A DNA stretch of 64,000 nucleotides, from positions 1 to 64,000 of the forward strand of contig NZ_QMIG01000002.1 of NCBI RefSeq assembly GCF_003287285.1, written 5' to 3'. Each line of letters starts with the position of its first letter. The first letter of the stretch is position 1. The translations under genes and the position numbers were made by a program. The notes under the pieces were generated by a model that saw only the letters and a program-made list of their open reading frames with translations, was not told the DNA's origin and did not search any database. Source of the DNA: Phytoactinopolyspora halophila (GTDB lineage Bacteria > Actinomycetota > Actinomycetes > Jiangellales > Jiangellaceae). Below, piece by piece: positions 16,567 through 24,693 of this stretch.

Positions 16567-18984
16567 ATGTCGTTCGATCCCTCCGCCATCGCTGCGAACA
16601 TCCGTAGGCTCTTCCTCGTCATCGGCGTCAGCGCCCTGTGCGGCATTCTCATGGCCGGCCTGGCACTACCCGTCGTGGGCGCCCTCGGGCTCAGCGCCCG
16701 AGAAAGTGCCAACGCGTTTCGCAACATGGAGTTCGACTTCGAGCCGGGCCAACTGTCCGAGACATCCGAGGTCGTCGACGAATCGGGGCGGACGCTCGCG
16801 ACGTTCTTCGAGGAGAATCGTGAGTACGTGGAGCTGGACGACATCGCCGACGTCGTCGTCGACGCGACGCTAGCTGTCGAGGACGATCGATTCTTCGAGC
16901 GAGGCCCCATCGACTTCCAGGGAACGCTGCGGGCCCTGGTCAGAAATCTCCAGTCAGGCGAGACCGAAGAGGGCGGCTCGACCCTGACGCAGCAGTACGT
17001 CAAGCAGGTCCGCCTCTCCCAAGCCGAAACGGCCGAGGAACGAAATGAGGTGCTGGCCAGCACCGGTGTCGAGGGGTACCGGCGCAAGCTGGAAGAGCTG
17101 CGCATGGCGGTCAGCGTGGAGAAGGAGTACACCAAGGAGGAGATCCTCGAGCGCTACCTCAACATCGCCTACTTCGGCTCGCGCGCCTACGGGATCGAAG
17201 CGGCCGCGCAGACGTACTTCTCCACCAGTGCCTCGGATCTCACCCTCGAAGAGGCTGCCTTGCTGGCGGGAATCGTGCAGAGCCCGAACCGACACGACCC
17301 AAACCGCAACCCGGAGGCCGCGCTCGGCCGCCGGAACGTCGTGCTTACTCGCATGGCCGACACTGGGATGATTTCCGAGGAGGAGGCAGCCGAGGCGCGC
17401 CAGACCGAGATCGAACTCGATCCCACCGACGTCTCGAACGGCTGCGTCGACTCCTGGGCGGGCTTCTTCTGCGACTATGTGGTCAACGAGATCCGTACCA
17501 TGGAGGAACTCGGAGAGACACCGAAGGATCGTGAGTACGCACTCTACAACGGCGGCTTGACCGTGGAGACCACGATCGATCGCGACGCGCAAGAGGCTGC
17601 TGACGACGCCGTCTCCGACTACGTCGCCGCTACCGACGAGGCGGTCGGCTCGCTGGCATCGGTCGAACCCGGCACGGGATACGTGCGCGCCATCGCCAAC
17701 TCGCGCGAATACGGTCTCGAGGGTGAGGGAGTCAGCAACATCAACTACGCGGTCAACCGCGACATGGGCGGCGGCGCCGGAATGCAGCCGGGCTCGTCGT
17801 TCAAAGCCTGGGTGCTCGCGGCTGCCATCAATCAGGGCATCAGTCTCGACACGTCGATCGACTCGCCGGCCCAGATGAACATTCCGGAGGACAACTTCTC
17901 CACGTGCGAGGGCACCTACCGGAGCAACGGTTCCTGGAGCGTCGGCAACTACGACGACAGCGGCGGCAGCTTCAATCTCCGCTCGGGGACCGAACGTTCT
18001 GTGAACACCTTCTATGCCCAGCTCGCCGAGCGGACCGGGCTGTGTGAACCCGCCAGAATCGCGCAGGATGCGGGGGTTACCCGTGCCGACGACGGCGGCG
18101 ATCTGCAGCAAGTGCCATCATTCCCGCTCGGCGTCAACGAGGTCTCCCCCCTTGCCATGGCCGGCGGGTACGCCATGTTCGCCAACCGTGGAGTGTTCTG
18201 CGAGCCTTCTGCGGTCCTCACCGTCAAGGACCGCGACGGTGAGACGTTGGTCGACCATTCCGACCCGGATTGCGAGCGTGTCCTCGAAGAGCCCGTCGCC
18301 GATGCCGTCACCTCGGTTCTCGAGGGCGTCGTGCACAACCCCGGTGCCACGGGAAATCGCATGCAGCTCGAGGGTGGGCGCCGCGCCGCTGGAAAGACCG
18401 GAACCACGAACGATTCCGTTTCCGTCTGGTGGGTGGGGTTCGTGCCGCAGCTGTCCACTGCCGTCGCGGTCGCCGACGTCGAAGCCCCACAAGAGTCCCT
18501 GAGCGGGAACACGTTCAACGGCCAGAGCATCGATCCTTGCGGTGGCTGCATCCCGGGCCCCATCTGGAAGCAGATGATGGATGAGACGCTCGAGGGTGAA
18601 TCGAATGAAGACTTCAACGAGCCCGACAGCAGCGTCATCGAAGGTGTCAGCACCAGCGTTCCGGACGTTCGTGGCATGGATGCCGACGACGCGATGGACG
18701 CATTGGGCGACGCGGGTTTTTCCGCGTCCGTAACGGAGCGGATCAATTCTGACTTACCCGAGGGCCAGGTGGTCCGAACCGATCCAGGTGCAGGCTCCGA
18801 TGCCCCGTCAGGAACTGACGTTCGATTATATGTGAGCAACGGCGTGCCACCTGGCGGCGACGATGACGACGACGATGATGACGATGATGACGACGACATT
18901 CCGGGCGAACGGCCGACGTTACCACCGGATCCGCCCGGCAATGACGATGACGACGATGATGATGACGACGACGGCTGGAGCTGA
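16567..18984 (+). CDS. ponA2: Bifunctional penicillin-binding protein with PASTA domain
   Basis: Class A PBP of 805 residues that polymerises and cross-links peptidoglycan. After an N-terminal membrane helix (LFLVIGVSALCGILMAGLALPVV) comes the GT51 transglycosylase domain, with catalytic E105 in AVEDDRFFERG and the EGGSTLTQQYVKQ motif at 135-147. The transpeptidase motifs are SSFK (S410, K413), SVN (478-480) and KTGT (610-613). One PASTA domain spans about 655-760 (SVPDVRGMDADDAMDALGDAGF). The C-terminus is two poly-aspartate runs split by a Pro-rich linker. It is divergent from whiB4, as in mycobacteria. Confidence 0.94.
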   Translation: MSFDPSAIAANIRRLFLVIGVSALCGILMAGLALPVVGALGLSARESANAFRNMEFDFEPGQLSETSEVVDESGRTLATFFEENREYVELDDIADVVVDATLAVEDDRFFERGPIDFQGTLRALVRNLQSGETEEGGSTLTQQYVKQVRLSQAETAEERNEVLASTGVEGYRRKLEELRMAVSVEKEYTKEEILERYLNIAYFGSRAYGIEAAAQTYFSTSASDLTLEEAALLAGIVQSPNRHDPNRNPEAALGRRNVVLTRMADTGMISEEEAAEARQTEIELDPTDVSNGCVDSWAGFFCDYVVNEIRTMEELGETPKDREYALYNGGLTVETTIDRDAQEAADDAVSDYVAATDEAVGSLASVEPGTGYVRAIANSREYGLEGEGVSNINYAVNRDMGGGAGMQPGSSFKAWVLAAAINQGISLDTSIDSPAQMNIPEDNFSTCEGTYRSNGSWSVGNYDDSGGSFNLRSGTERSVNTFYAQLAERTGLCEPARIAQDAGVTRADDGGDLQQVPSFPLGVNEVSPLAMAGGYAMFANRGVFCEPSAVLTVKDRDGETLVDHSDPDCERVLEEPVADAVTSVLEGVVHNPGATGNRMQLEGGRRAAGKTGTTNDSVSVWWVGFVPQLSTAVAVADVEAPQESLSGNTFNGQSIDPCGGCIPGPIWKQMMDETLEGESNEDFNEPDSSVIEGVSTSVPDVRGMDADDAMDALGDAGFSASVTERINSDLPEGQVVRTDPGAGSDAPSGTDVRLYVSNGVPPGGDDDDDDDDDDDDDIPGERPTLPPDPPGNDDDDDDDDDDGWS

Positions 18985-19000
18985 TCCGGCCGCCGTCAAC

Positions 19001-19020
19001 ACGCCAGAACGTTCCGGCGT
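19001..19020. terminator. Bidirectional hairpin between ponA2 and arsA
   Basis: ACGCCAGAACGTTCCGGCGT is a palindrome with a single central mismatch pair (arms ACGCC/GGCGT around GAACGTTC). It lies between the convergent stops of ponA2 (18984) and the ArsA-like gene (19059). Terminator use is inferred from position. Confidence 0.55.
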
Positions 19021-19058
19021 ATGAGGTTCAGGGAGACACATCTGCTCACCGACGCGGG

Positions 19059-20201
19059 TTACGCACCGGTGAGGAGATGCCCCACGTGCCGGACGTCGTC
19101 GAGATCATGCACGTCACTGGCAAGCGCGCGCACCCGGGCTACCGGAACGTCGGGATGAGCGGCGAAGAAGCGTTCGCCCAGCCAGCGGTCACGTGCGGCA
19201 GCGGCCACGTTGTCGGCATGGAGCCGTAGCAGCGCAGCGGCGAGATCGTGCCCGCCTGCCGTTTCCAGACGTTCGGCACCGGCGATCGCCTGCTCCTCGC
19301 TGATCCCGCTTCCATCACTCACGTGGAGCCGGTTCAGCACGAGTCCGGCCAGCGGCATGCCGTCATCGGAGAGGCGATCGACGAAATACGACGCCTCTCG
19401 CAGCGCGTCCGGCTCTGGTGCAGCTACGACGAAAAACGCGGTCTCTGGGCGTTTGAGCAGGGCGTACGTTTTCTCAGCTCGTTCTCGAAAGCCGCCAAAC
19501 ATCGTGTCGAGCGCGTTGACGAACGTCTGTACGTCACGCAGGAGCTCGCCGCCGAGCACCTTCGTCAATGCTCCGGTCACCACGTTGAATCCGGCCTGGA
19601 AAAACTTTCGGTACGCCTTGCCTCCGGCACGGGCCGGTCCCCCCAGTAGCCGGATCAACCGGCCATCAAGAAACGATCCCAACCGTTCCGGCGCGTCGAG
19701 GAAGTCGAGTGCGGAGCGGGAGGGTGGCGTGTCGACCACGATGAGGTCCCACTGGTCGCGCCGGCGCAACTGGCCGAGTTTTTCCATGGCCATGTACTCC
19801 TGCGTACCGGCGAAGGACGACGAGAGCGTCTGGTAGAAGGGGTTCGCGAAGATTTGTCGGGCACGATCCGGAGTGGTGTGAGCTTCGACGACCTCGTCGA
19901 ACGTCCGCTTCATGTCCAGCATCATCGCGTCGAGCTGGCCGCCAGCGGTCGTGTCGATGTCCGGCACCTGCCGGGGGGTGTTGTCGAGCTCCGCCAGTCC
20001 GAGCGACTGCGCGAGCCGGCGCGCGGGGTCGATGGTCAGCACGACGGTCCGCCGGCCGCGTTCGGCCGCACGTAGCCCCAGAGCGGCTGCCGTCGTGGTC
20101 TTGCCAACGCCGCCGGACCCGCAGCACACGATGATGTGGGTGCGGCGGTCGTCGAGGATGTGGTCCACGTCCAGGCGTGGGCTCCGCCGGCGCGCTGTCA
20201 C
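19059..20201 (-). CDS. ArsA/Get3-like ATPase, second of pair
   Basis: ATPase of 380 residues of the SIMIBI class. The P-loop reads CCGSGGVGKTTTAAALGLRA: the GKT is intact but the signature lysine of the KGGxGKT deviant Walker A is a serine here. DMKRTFDEVVEAHTT and WDLIVVDTPPSRSALDFLDAP (switch II with DTPPS) are present. Its start overlaps the upstream ATPase by 4 nt, so the two subunits are made together and presumably pair. The mycobacterial equivalents, Rv3679-Rv3680 by memory, form an ATPase complex; whether they move anions, insert tail-anchored proteins or do something else is unsettled. Confidence 0.85.
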   Translation of the reverse strand: MTARRRSPRLDVDHILDDRRTHIIVCCGSGGVGKTTTAAALGLRAAERGRRTVVLTIDPARRLAQSLGLAELDNTPRQVPDIDTTAGGQLDAMMLDMKRTFDEVVEAHTTPDRARQIFANPFYQTLSSSFAGTQEYMAMEKLGQLRRRDQWDLIVVDTPPSRSALDFLDAPERLGSFLDGRLIRLLGGPARAGGKAYRKFFQAGFNVVTGALTKVLGGELLRDVQTFVNALDTMFGGFRERAEKTYALLKRPETAFFVVAAPEPDALREASYFVDRLSDDGMPLAGLVLNRLHVSDGSGISEEQAIAGAERLETAGGHDLAAALLRLHADNVAAAARDRWLGERFFAAHPDVPVARVRALASDVHDLDDVRHVGHLLTGA

Positions 20202-21178
20202 GCGGCCCCCTGCTCGCTCAGCGTCTCCGCGAACTCGTACAACGCCGTCGGGTCTATACCAGCAGGCAGGTGGGGCAGGTCATACATGGGCCGGTCGAGT
20301 CTCATGAGATCCTTGCGGGCGTCCTGTTCCAGGTCCAGCCGGTCCGCATGTTCGGCTGCCTCCGTACAAAGCTGATCAACGAGCGCGGCATCGTCCGGCA
20401 GCGCCGCGGCTCGCAGGCCCGCCGCCACATCGTCGCGGTCGAGTTCGCCGCGCTGTGCCGCGACACGGTGTTGCCCGGCAAGATGAGGGCGGCGCACCTG
20501 GTTCACGATCACGGCTCCGACCGGAATCTTGACTCGCTCCAACTCGCCTATCGCGTCGATGGTTTCCTGCACGGGCATCTCTTCGAGCAACGTGACCACG
20601 TGCACCGCGGTGCGCGGGCTGTGCAGCCACGCCGTGATCGAGCTAGCCTGCCGGTGGACCGGGCCGACCCGGGCAAGGGACGACACCGAGGTCGTCACGT
20701 CCAAGAACCGGGTGATTCGGCCCGTCGGGGGAGCGTCAAGAACCACCGCATCGTAGACGTACTCGCCATTCTCCCTCGTGCGCTTCACCGCCTCATAGGT
20801 CTTTCCGGTCAGCAGGACATCTCGCAATCCGGGGGCGATCGTCGTGGCGAACTCGACGAAACCGACCCGGTCGAGGGCACGGCCAGCCCGTCCGAGCCGG
20901 TAAAACATGTCGAGATATTCGTGCATCGCTTCGCGCACGTCGATCGCCAGACCGTGGACCTCGCCGCCACCGGGAGCCGTCGCAATCCGGTGCTCGGCGT
21001 AGGTCAGCGGGGCGACGTCGAAGAGCTGAGCGAGACCTTGCCGTTCCTCGACCTCCACCAGAAGAACGCGGCGCCGGTTGCTGGCCAGGGCAATGGCCAG
21101 TGACGAGGCCACCGTCGTCTTGCCAGTTCCGCCCTTGCCGGTCACCACGTGCAGCCGGACGCCTTCCCAGTCACCCAT
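20198..21178 (-). CDS. ArsA/Get3-like ATPase, first of pair
   Basis: ATPase of 326 residues starting MGDWEGVRLHVVTGKGGTGKTTVASSLAIALAS, with the complete deviant Walker A KGGTGKTT including the signature lysine. Switch II is VYDAVVLDAPPTGRITRFLDV. It overlaps the second ATPase by 4 nt (ATGA). The pair is expected to form a heterodimer in which nucleotide is sandwiched between subunits, as in ArsA halves. It lies next to the family B palindrome at 21226. Confidence 0.86.
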   Translation of the reverse strand: MGDWEGVRLHVVTGKGGTGKTTVASSLAIALASNRRRVLLVEVEERQGLAQLFDVAPLTYAEHRIATAPGGGEVHGLAIDVREAMHEYLDMFYRLGRAGRALDRVGFVEFATTIAPGLRDVLLTGKTYEAVKRTRENGEYVYDAVVLDAPPTGRITRFLDVTTSVSSLARVGPVHRQASSITAWLHSPRTAVHVVTLLEEMPVQETIDAIGELERVKIPVGAVIVNQVRRPHLAGQHRVAAQRGELDRDDVAAGLRAAALPDDAALVDQLCTEAAEHADRLDLEQDARKDLMRLDRPMYDLPHLPAGIDPTALYEFAETLSEQGAA

Positions 21179-21225
21179 AGATGCACAAGCGTACGAAGCG
21201 ATGGCGTCACGAGCGACCCACCCCT

Positions 21226-21282
21226 CCCATGATCATGAACACCTATCGGCCTATGTGGCCGATTTGTGTTCATGATCATGGG
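21226..21282. repeat. Family B dispersed palindrome, copy 1
   Basis: Exact 17-nt arms CCCATGATCATGAACAC (21226-21242) and GTGTTCATGATCATGGG (21266-21282) enclose a second stem ATCGGCC/GGCCGAT with a 5-nt loop. The outer arms share CCCATGATCATGAAC with the copy at 30574-30631, whereas the loop sequences differ completely. It sits between the arsA pair and the ABC permease, exactly where the conserved gene order is interrupted. Confidence 0.85.
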
Positions 21283-21294
21283 TAGTGGGTGGTG

Positions 21295-22947
21295 TTATTT
21301 GACGTCCAGGTCTCGCTGCCGGAATCCGTACAGACCCAGCGCGATCAAGACGGCGGCCACCGCCGTCAGGATCAGCAACGGCGTCAGCCTGAAGTCATCC
21401 GACGGCATCTGCGGGACGTGACCAAACGGCGACAGGTTGTTCAACCAGTCCGGGAACTGGAACAGCCCGCCCAGGTAGATCACGATGATGCCGTAGACGG
21501 GAATGACCCATGTCAATACCACCGCGCGAGGCAGCCAGCCCAGCAATGCGACGGCGACTCCGATCGTCAGCCAGAGTGCGGGCACGTAGGCGAGCGCACC
21601 TGTGGCGAGGCGACCGAACAGCTCGCCTTCACCGACCGATGCCGCACCCGCGGCACCGAAGGCCACGGCGATCGCCAGGAGCATGACGACGCTGCCGCCG
21701 ATGGCCACCGCAACGTGACTGCCGAGCCAGCGGGTCCGGGACGCCGCCGTGGACAGGACCGGCTCGGCACGTCCACTCGTTTCTTCACCACGTGGACGTT
21801 GCATGGCGAGCACCACGTAGATCGACGCGATCAGCGCCATGATGGTCAGTATCGTGGCGCCGAATGCCTCGATGGCCGAGCCGGCCATGCCCTCCAGCAT
21901 GTCCTGATACGCGTCGAGGTCCTCCACGAGCTGTTCCGCACTACCCAGGACCGAACCGTACGCGAGCCCCAGCAATGCGACGGCCACACCGAATCCGATC
22001 ATGAGTCCCCGGTGCAAGCGCATGGCAAAGCCGATCGGGGTGACCAGGGCACGCGAGGCCACCGGCGTACCCGCGCGGCTCGCCCGCAGCCCTGAACCGA
22101 CATCACGCCGGGTGGACAGGTGGTAGGCGACACCGGCGAGCACCACAGCCACGACGACGAACAATAGCGGCCACCAGCGATCCTCGACGTAGACCCGGGT
22201 CTCCTGTGCCCAGCCGAGCGGCGAGAACCAGTTCAGCACGTTCTCGCCCACGTCGCCCATGGCACGCAGGGCATACGCGGCACCGAGGACGCCGAACGCC
22301 ATTCCCGCGGCCCCGCGCGAATACTCCGTGATCTGGACCGTAACGGCCGCGACAGCCGCGAACGCCATGCCGACGACGACGTGCCCCGCGCCGTACAGCC
22401 ACGAGCCCGGCCAGTCGATCGTGGGAACGCCCATGGCCCCGAGCCCGACAGCCATGAGCAGGCCGATCCCGAGGTTGGCAATGCCGACGACGGTGAGCGC
22501 CGCGGTCAGATAGGCGTGCCGGCCGACAACGTTCGCCCGCACGAGCTCGGCCCGGTTGGCTTCCTCTTCGGCGCGCGTGTGCCGGACCAGCAGCAGGATA
22601 CTCATGATCCCTACGGCGATAAGCGTGGACCAGAACATCTGCTGGCCCATCAACGCGCCGTACGTCGTGGCTTCGACGCCCGCGTAGTTGACCCCCGCCA
22701 TGGCGATCATCGCGGGGCTGTCCAGAGTCTGGGCGATCTCCCGAAGCTCGCCGGCAGTGCCGTACGTCTCTTCCCAGCTGCCGTTGACCGAGAGGGTCAG
22801 CAGGACGATCACGGCCATCCACACCGGGATCCGGATCCGGTCCCTGCGCAGCATGAACCGGACGAGCATCCCGGTTCCGGCCAGCGTGTTCTGCCGGTCC
22901 GGCGTCCCTTGCTCCGCACCACGAGATACTGCCGTGCTCGTCGTCAT
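21295..22947 (-). CDS. ABC-2 type exporter permease
   Basis: Integral membrane protein of 550 residues with about twelve hydrophobic segments in two similar halves (for example WMAVIVLLTLSVNG, FWSTLIAVGIMSILLLV, GFGVAVALLGLAYGS, TILTIMALIASIYVVLAMQR), the layout of large polyketide or antibiotic exporter permeases such as the tetronasin-type transporters. Each half has the cytoplasmic ARAEEEANRAELVRA / RGEETSGRAEPVLS motif typical of this family. Its start overlaps the ATPase gene by 4 nt. The substrate is unknown; drug or secondary-metabolite export is inferred from the family. Confidence 0.85.
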   Translation of the reverse strand: MTTSTAVSRGAEQGTPDRQNTLAGTGMLVRFMLRRDRIRIPVWMAVIVLLTLSVNGSWEETYGTAGELREIAQTLDSPAMIAMAGVNYAGVEATTYGALMGQQMFWSTLIAVGIMSILLLVRHTRAEEEANRAELVRANVVGRHAYLTAALTVVGIANLGIGLLMAVGLGAMGVPTIDWPGSWLYGAGHVVVGMAFAAVAAVTVQITEYSRGAAGMAFGVLGAAYALRAMGDVGENVLNWFSPLGWAQETRVYVEDRWWPLLFVVVAVVLAGVAYHLSTRRDVGSGLRASRAGTPVASRALVTPIGFAMRLHRGLMIGFGVAVALLGLAYGSVLGSAEQLVEDLDAYQDMLEGMAGSAIEAFGATILTIMALIASIYVVLAMQRPRGEETSGRAEPVLSTAASRTRWLGSHVAVAIGGSVVMLLAIAVAFGAAGAASVGEGELFGRLATGALAYVPALWLTIGVAVALLGWLPRAVVLTWVIPVYGIIVIYLGGLFQFPDWLNNLSPFGHVPQMPSDDFRLTPLLILTAVAAVLIALGLYGFRQRDLDVK

Positions 22948-23897
22948 GTCGTCTCTCCCGCTTTCCCACGAGATGCGGCATGCCGGCCACTGCCGTTGCT
23001 CTGGAGTTCGTCTCCGTAGTGCCGCAGCATGAGTTCCTCCAGCGTCGGCGGGTGACTGGTGAGTGCCCGGATGCCGAACCGGGTGAGCTGGCGCACGACA
23101 CCGTCGAGGTGCTCGCCGTCGACGGCGAACCGCAGCCGGCCGTTCTGCGCCTCCAGGTCGTGAATGCCGGGCAGCTCCTCTAGCCCCGACGCAGGCTCGG
23201 CGGTCTCGACCTCGACCGTCGTCCGGGTGAGGTGACGCATTTCGGTGAGCGTGCCGGACTGCACGACCTCGCCCTGGCGGATGATGCTGATCTTGTCACA
23301 CAGTTTCTCGACCTGGGCCAGGATGTGGCTGGACAGCAGCACGGTCCGGCCCTCGGCTTTCGCCTGCCGGATGAAGTCCTGAAAGACGGTCTCCATGAGG
23401 GGGTCGAGGCCGGCGGTGGGCTCGTCCAGGATCAGCAGCTCGACATCGGAGGCGAGCGCGGAGATGATTGCGACCTTCTGGCGGTTGCCCTTCGAGTAGG
23501 TACGCCCCTTCTTGGATGGGTCCAGCGCGAACCGCTCGATGAGTTCTTCGCGGCGAGCCTCGTTGAGCCCACCCCGAAGCCTGCCTAACAGGTCGATGGC
23601 TTCGCCACCGGTGAGGTTCGGCCACAGCTCGACATCCCCTGGCACGTACGCCAGCCGCTTGTGCAGCGCCACGGCGTCGGTCCAGGGATCGCCATCGAGC
23701 ACGACGGCCCGGCCGGAGTCTGATCGGAGCAAGCCCAGCAGCACCCGGATAGTGGTCGACTTGCCAGCGCCGTTGGGTCCGAGGAAACCGTGTACTTCAC
23801 CGGTCTCCACGTGCAGGTTCAACCCGTTGAGAGCGCGCGTCTGGCCGAAGGTCTTGACCAGGCCAGTCACATCGATCGCTGTAGTCATGCCGATCAA
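22944..23897 (-). CDS. ABC exporter ATP-binding protein (DrrA-like)
   Basis: ATPase of 317 residues. Walker A GPNGAGKSTT, Q-loop region, signature SKGNRQKV (a variant of LSGGQ common in this exporter group), Walker B LLILDEPTAGLDP and the H-loop SSHIL are all present. The C-terminal 80 residues are the regulatory extension seen in daunorubicin-resistance-type ATPases. It forms a two-gene unit with the overlapping permease and is divergent from a GbsR/MarR-type regulator, which probably controls it. Confidence 0.92.
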   Translation of the reverse strand: MIGMTTAIDVTGLVKTFGQTRALNGLNLHVETGEVHGFLGPNGAGKSTTIRVLLGLLRSDSGRAVVLDGDPWTDAVALHKRLAYVPGDVELWPNLTGGEAIDLLGRLRGGLNEARREELIERFALDPSKKGRTYSKGNRQKVAIISALASDVELLILDEPTAGLDPLMETVFQDFIRQAKAEGRTVLLSSHILAQVEKLCDKISIIRQGEVVQSGTLTEMRHLTRTTVEVETAEPASGLEELPGIHDLEAQNGRLRFAVDGEHLDGVVRQLTRFGIRALTSHPPTLEELMLRHYGDELQSNGSGRHAASRGKAGETT

Positions 23898-23916
23898 TGT
23901 ACACTCTATTCACAAT

Positions 23917-23933
23917 TTCATGAAAGATATGAA
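23917..23933. promoter_or_regulatory. Possible operator between exporter and regulator
   Basis: The inverted repeat TTCAT-N7-ATGAA lies 20 nt upstream of the ATPase start in the 125-nt, locally AT-rich gap before the divergent winged-helix regulator. Size and position suit a MarR-type operator, but short AT-rich inverted repeats arise easily by chance. Confidence 0.35.
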
Positions 23934-24022
23934 CCATGTTATTCTCGCTTCCTGAGACAATGGCGAAAACGGTCGTCGCCGTACGAATGTGATGAGATCG
24001 CTTCAGCATTGGGGGTTCGGGG

Positions 24023-24580
24023 TTGTCGTCGTCGCCAGATGACCAGCGAGCCGACACCGCGCTAGAGAACGCATCGGATGGCGCCGACAGCGATGCCGTC
24101 CTGAGGTTCGTGGAACGTTTCGCCCTCGTTCTCACCGAGGTAGGGCTGAACCGCATGGCAGCGCGCGTCTTCGCCTACGTCCTGGCCGACGACTCCGAGA
24201 GCTACACGGCGCGCGATCTGGCCGAGGGCCTTCGAGTCAGTCCAGCGGCCATCTCCGGGGCCGTACGCCCGCTCGTCCAATCCGGCCTCCTCGCCAGGGA
24301 GCGTGCCCCCGGAGCCAGAGTCGATCACTACCGCGTCTACGACGACGACATCTGGGCAGCGATCATGATGCAACGGCAGCCCGTATTCGATCGATACGAG
24401 GAAGTCCTGGTCGACGGCGTCGAGAATCTCGGCCGCGACACCCCGGGGGGTCGGCGGCTGGAGGAGACCCTGGAGTTCTTCCGGTTCGTCAAGCAGGATC
24501 AGGCCCAGTTCCTGGACCGATGGAAGGAACATCGGAGCAGGTGGCTGATGGAGAAGCGGGGCGAGGCCGGCGGACTGTGA
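24023..24580 (+). CDS. GbsR/MarR-type transcriptional regulator
   Basis: Winged-helix protein of about 185 residues. The DNA-binding part reads NRMAARVFAYVLADDSESYTARDLAEGLRVSPAAISGAVRPLVQSGLLARERAPG, written across consecutive motifs, followed by a basic wing and a C-terminal helical dimer domain (LEETLEFFRFVKQDQAQFLDRW). The open frame begins at TTG 24023 after GGGG; the first 25 residues are acidic and the true start is uncertain. The divergent layout with the ABC exporter suggests it represses that operon and responds to a transported compound. Confidence 0.8.
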   Translation: MSSSPDDQRADTALENASDGADSDAVLRFVERFALVLTEVGLNRMAARVFAYVLADDSESYTARDLAEGLRVSPAAISGAVRPLVQSGLLARERAPGARVDHYRVYDDDIWAAIMMQRQPVFDRYEEVLVDGVENLGRDTPGGRRLEETLEFFRFVKQDQAQFLDRWKEHRSRWLMEKRGEAGGL

Positions 24581-24693
24581 GCGTACCGGTTCGGACCACG
24601 TCACCATCCAGCGCCAGCCACGTGCACCACCAGGAGCACCGGTTCGATCGATAGGATGACGCGGCAGACAACGCCACAGGGAGTTGCTATCTC

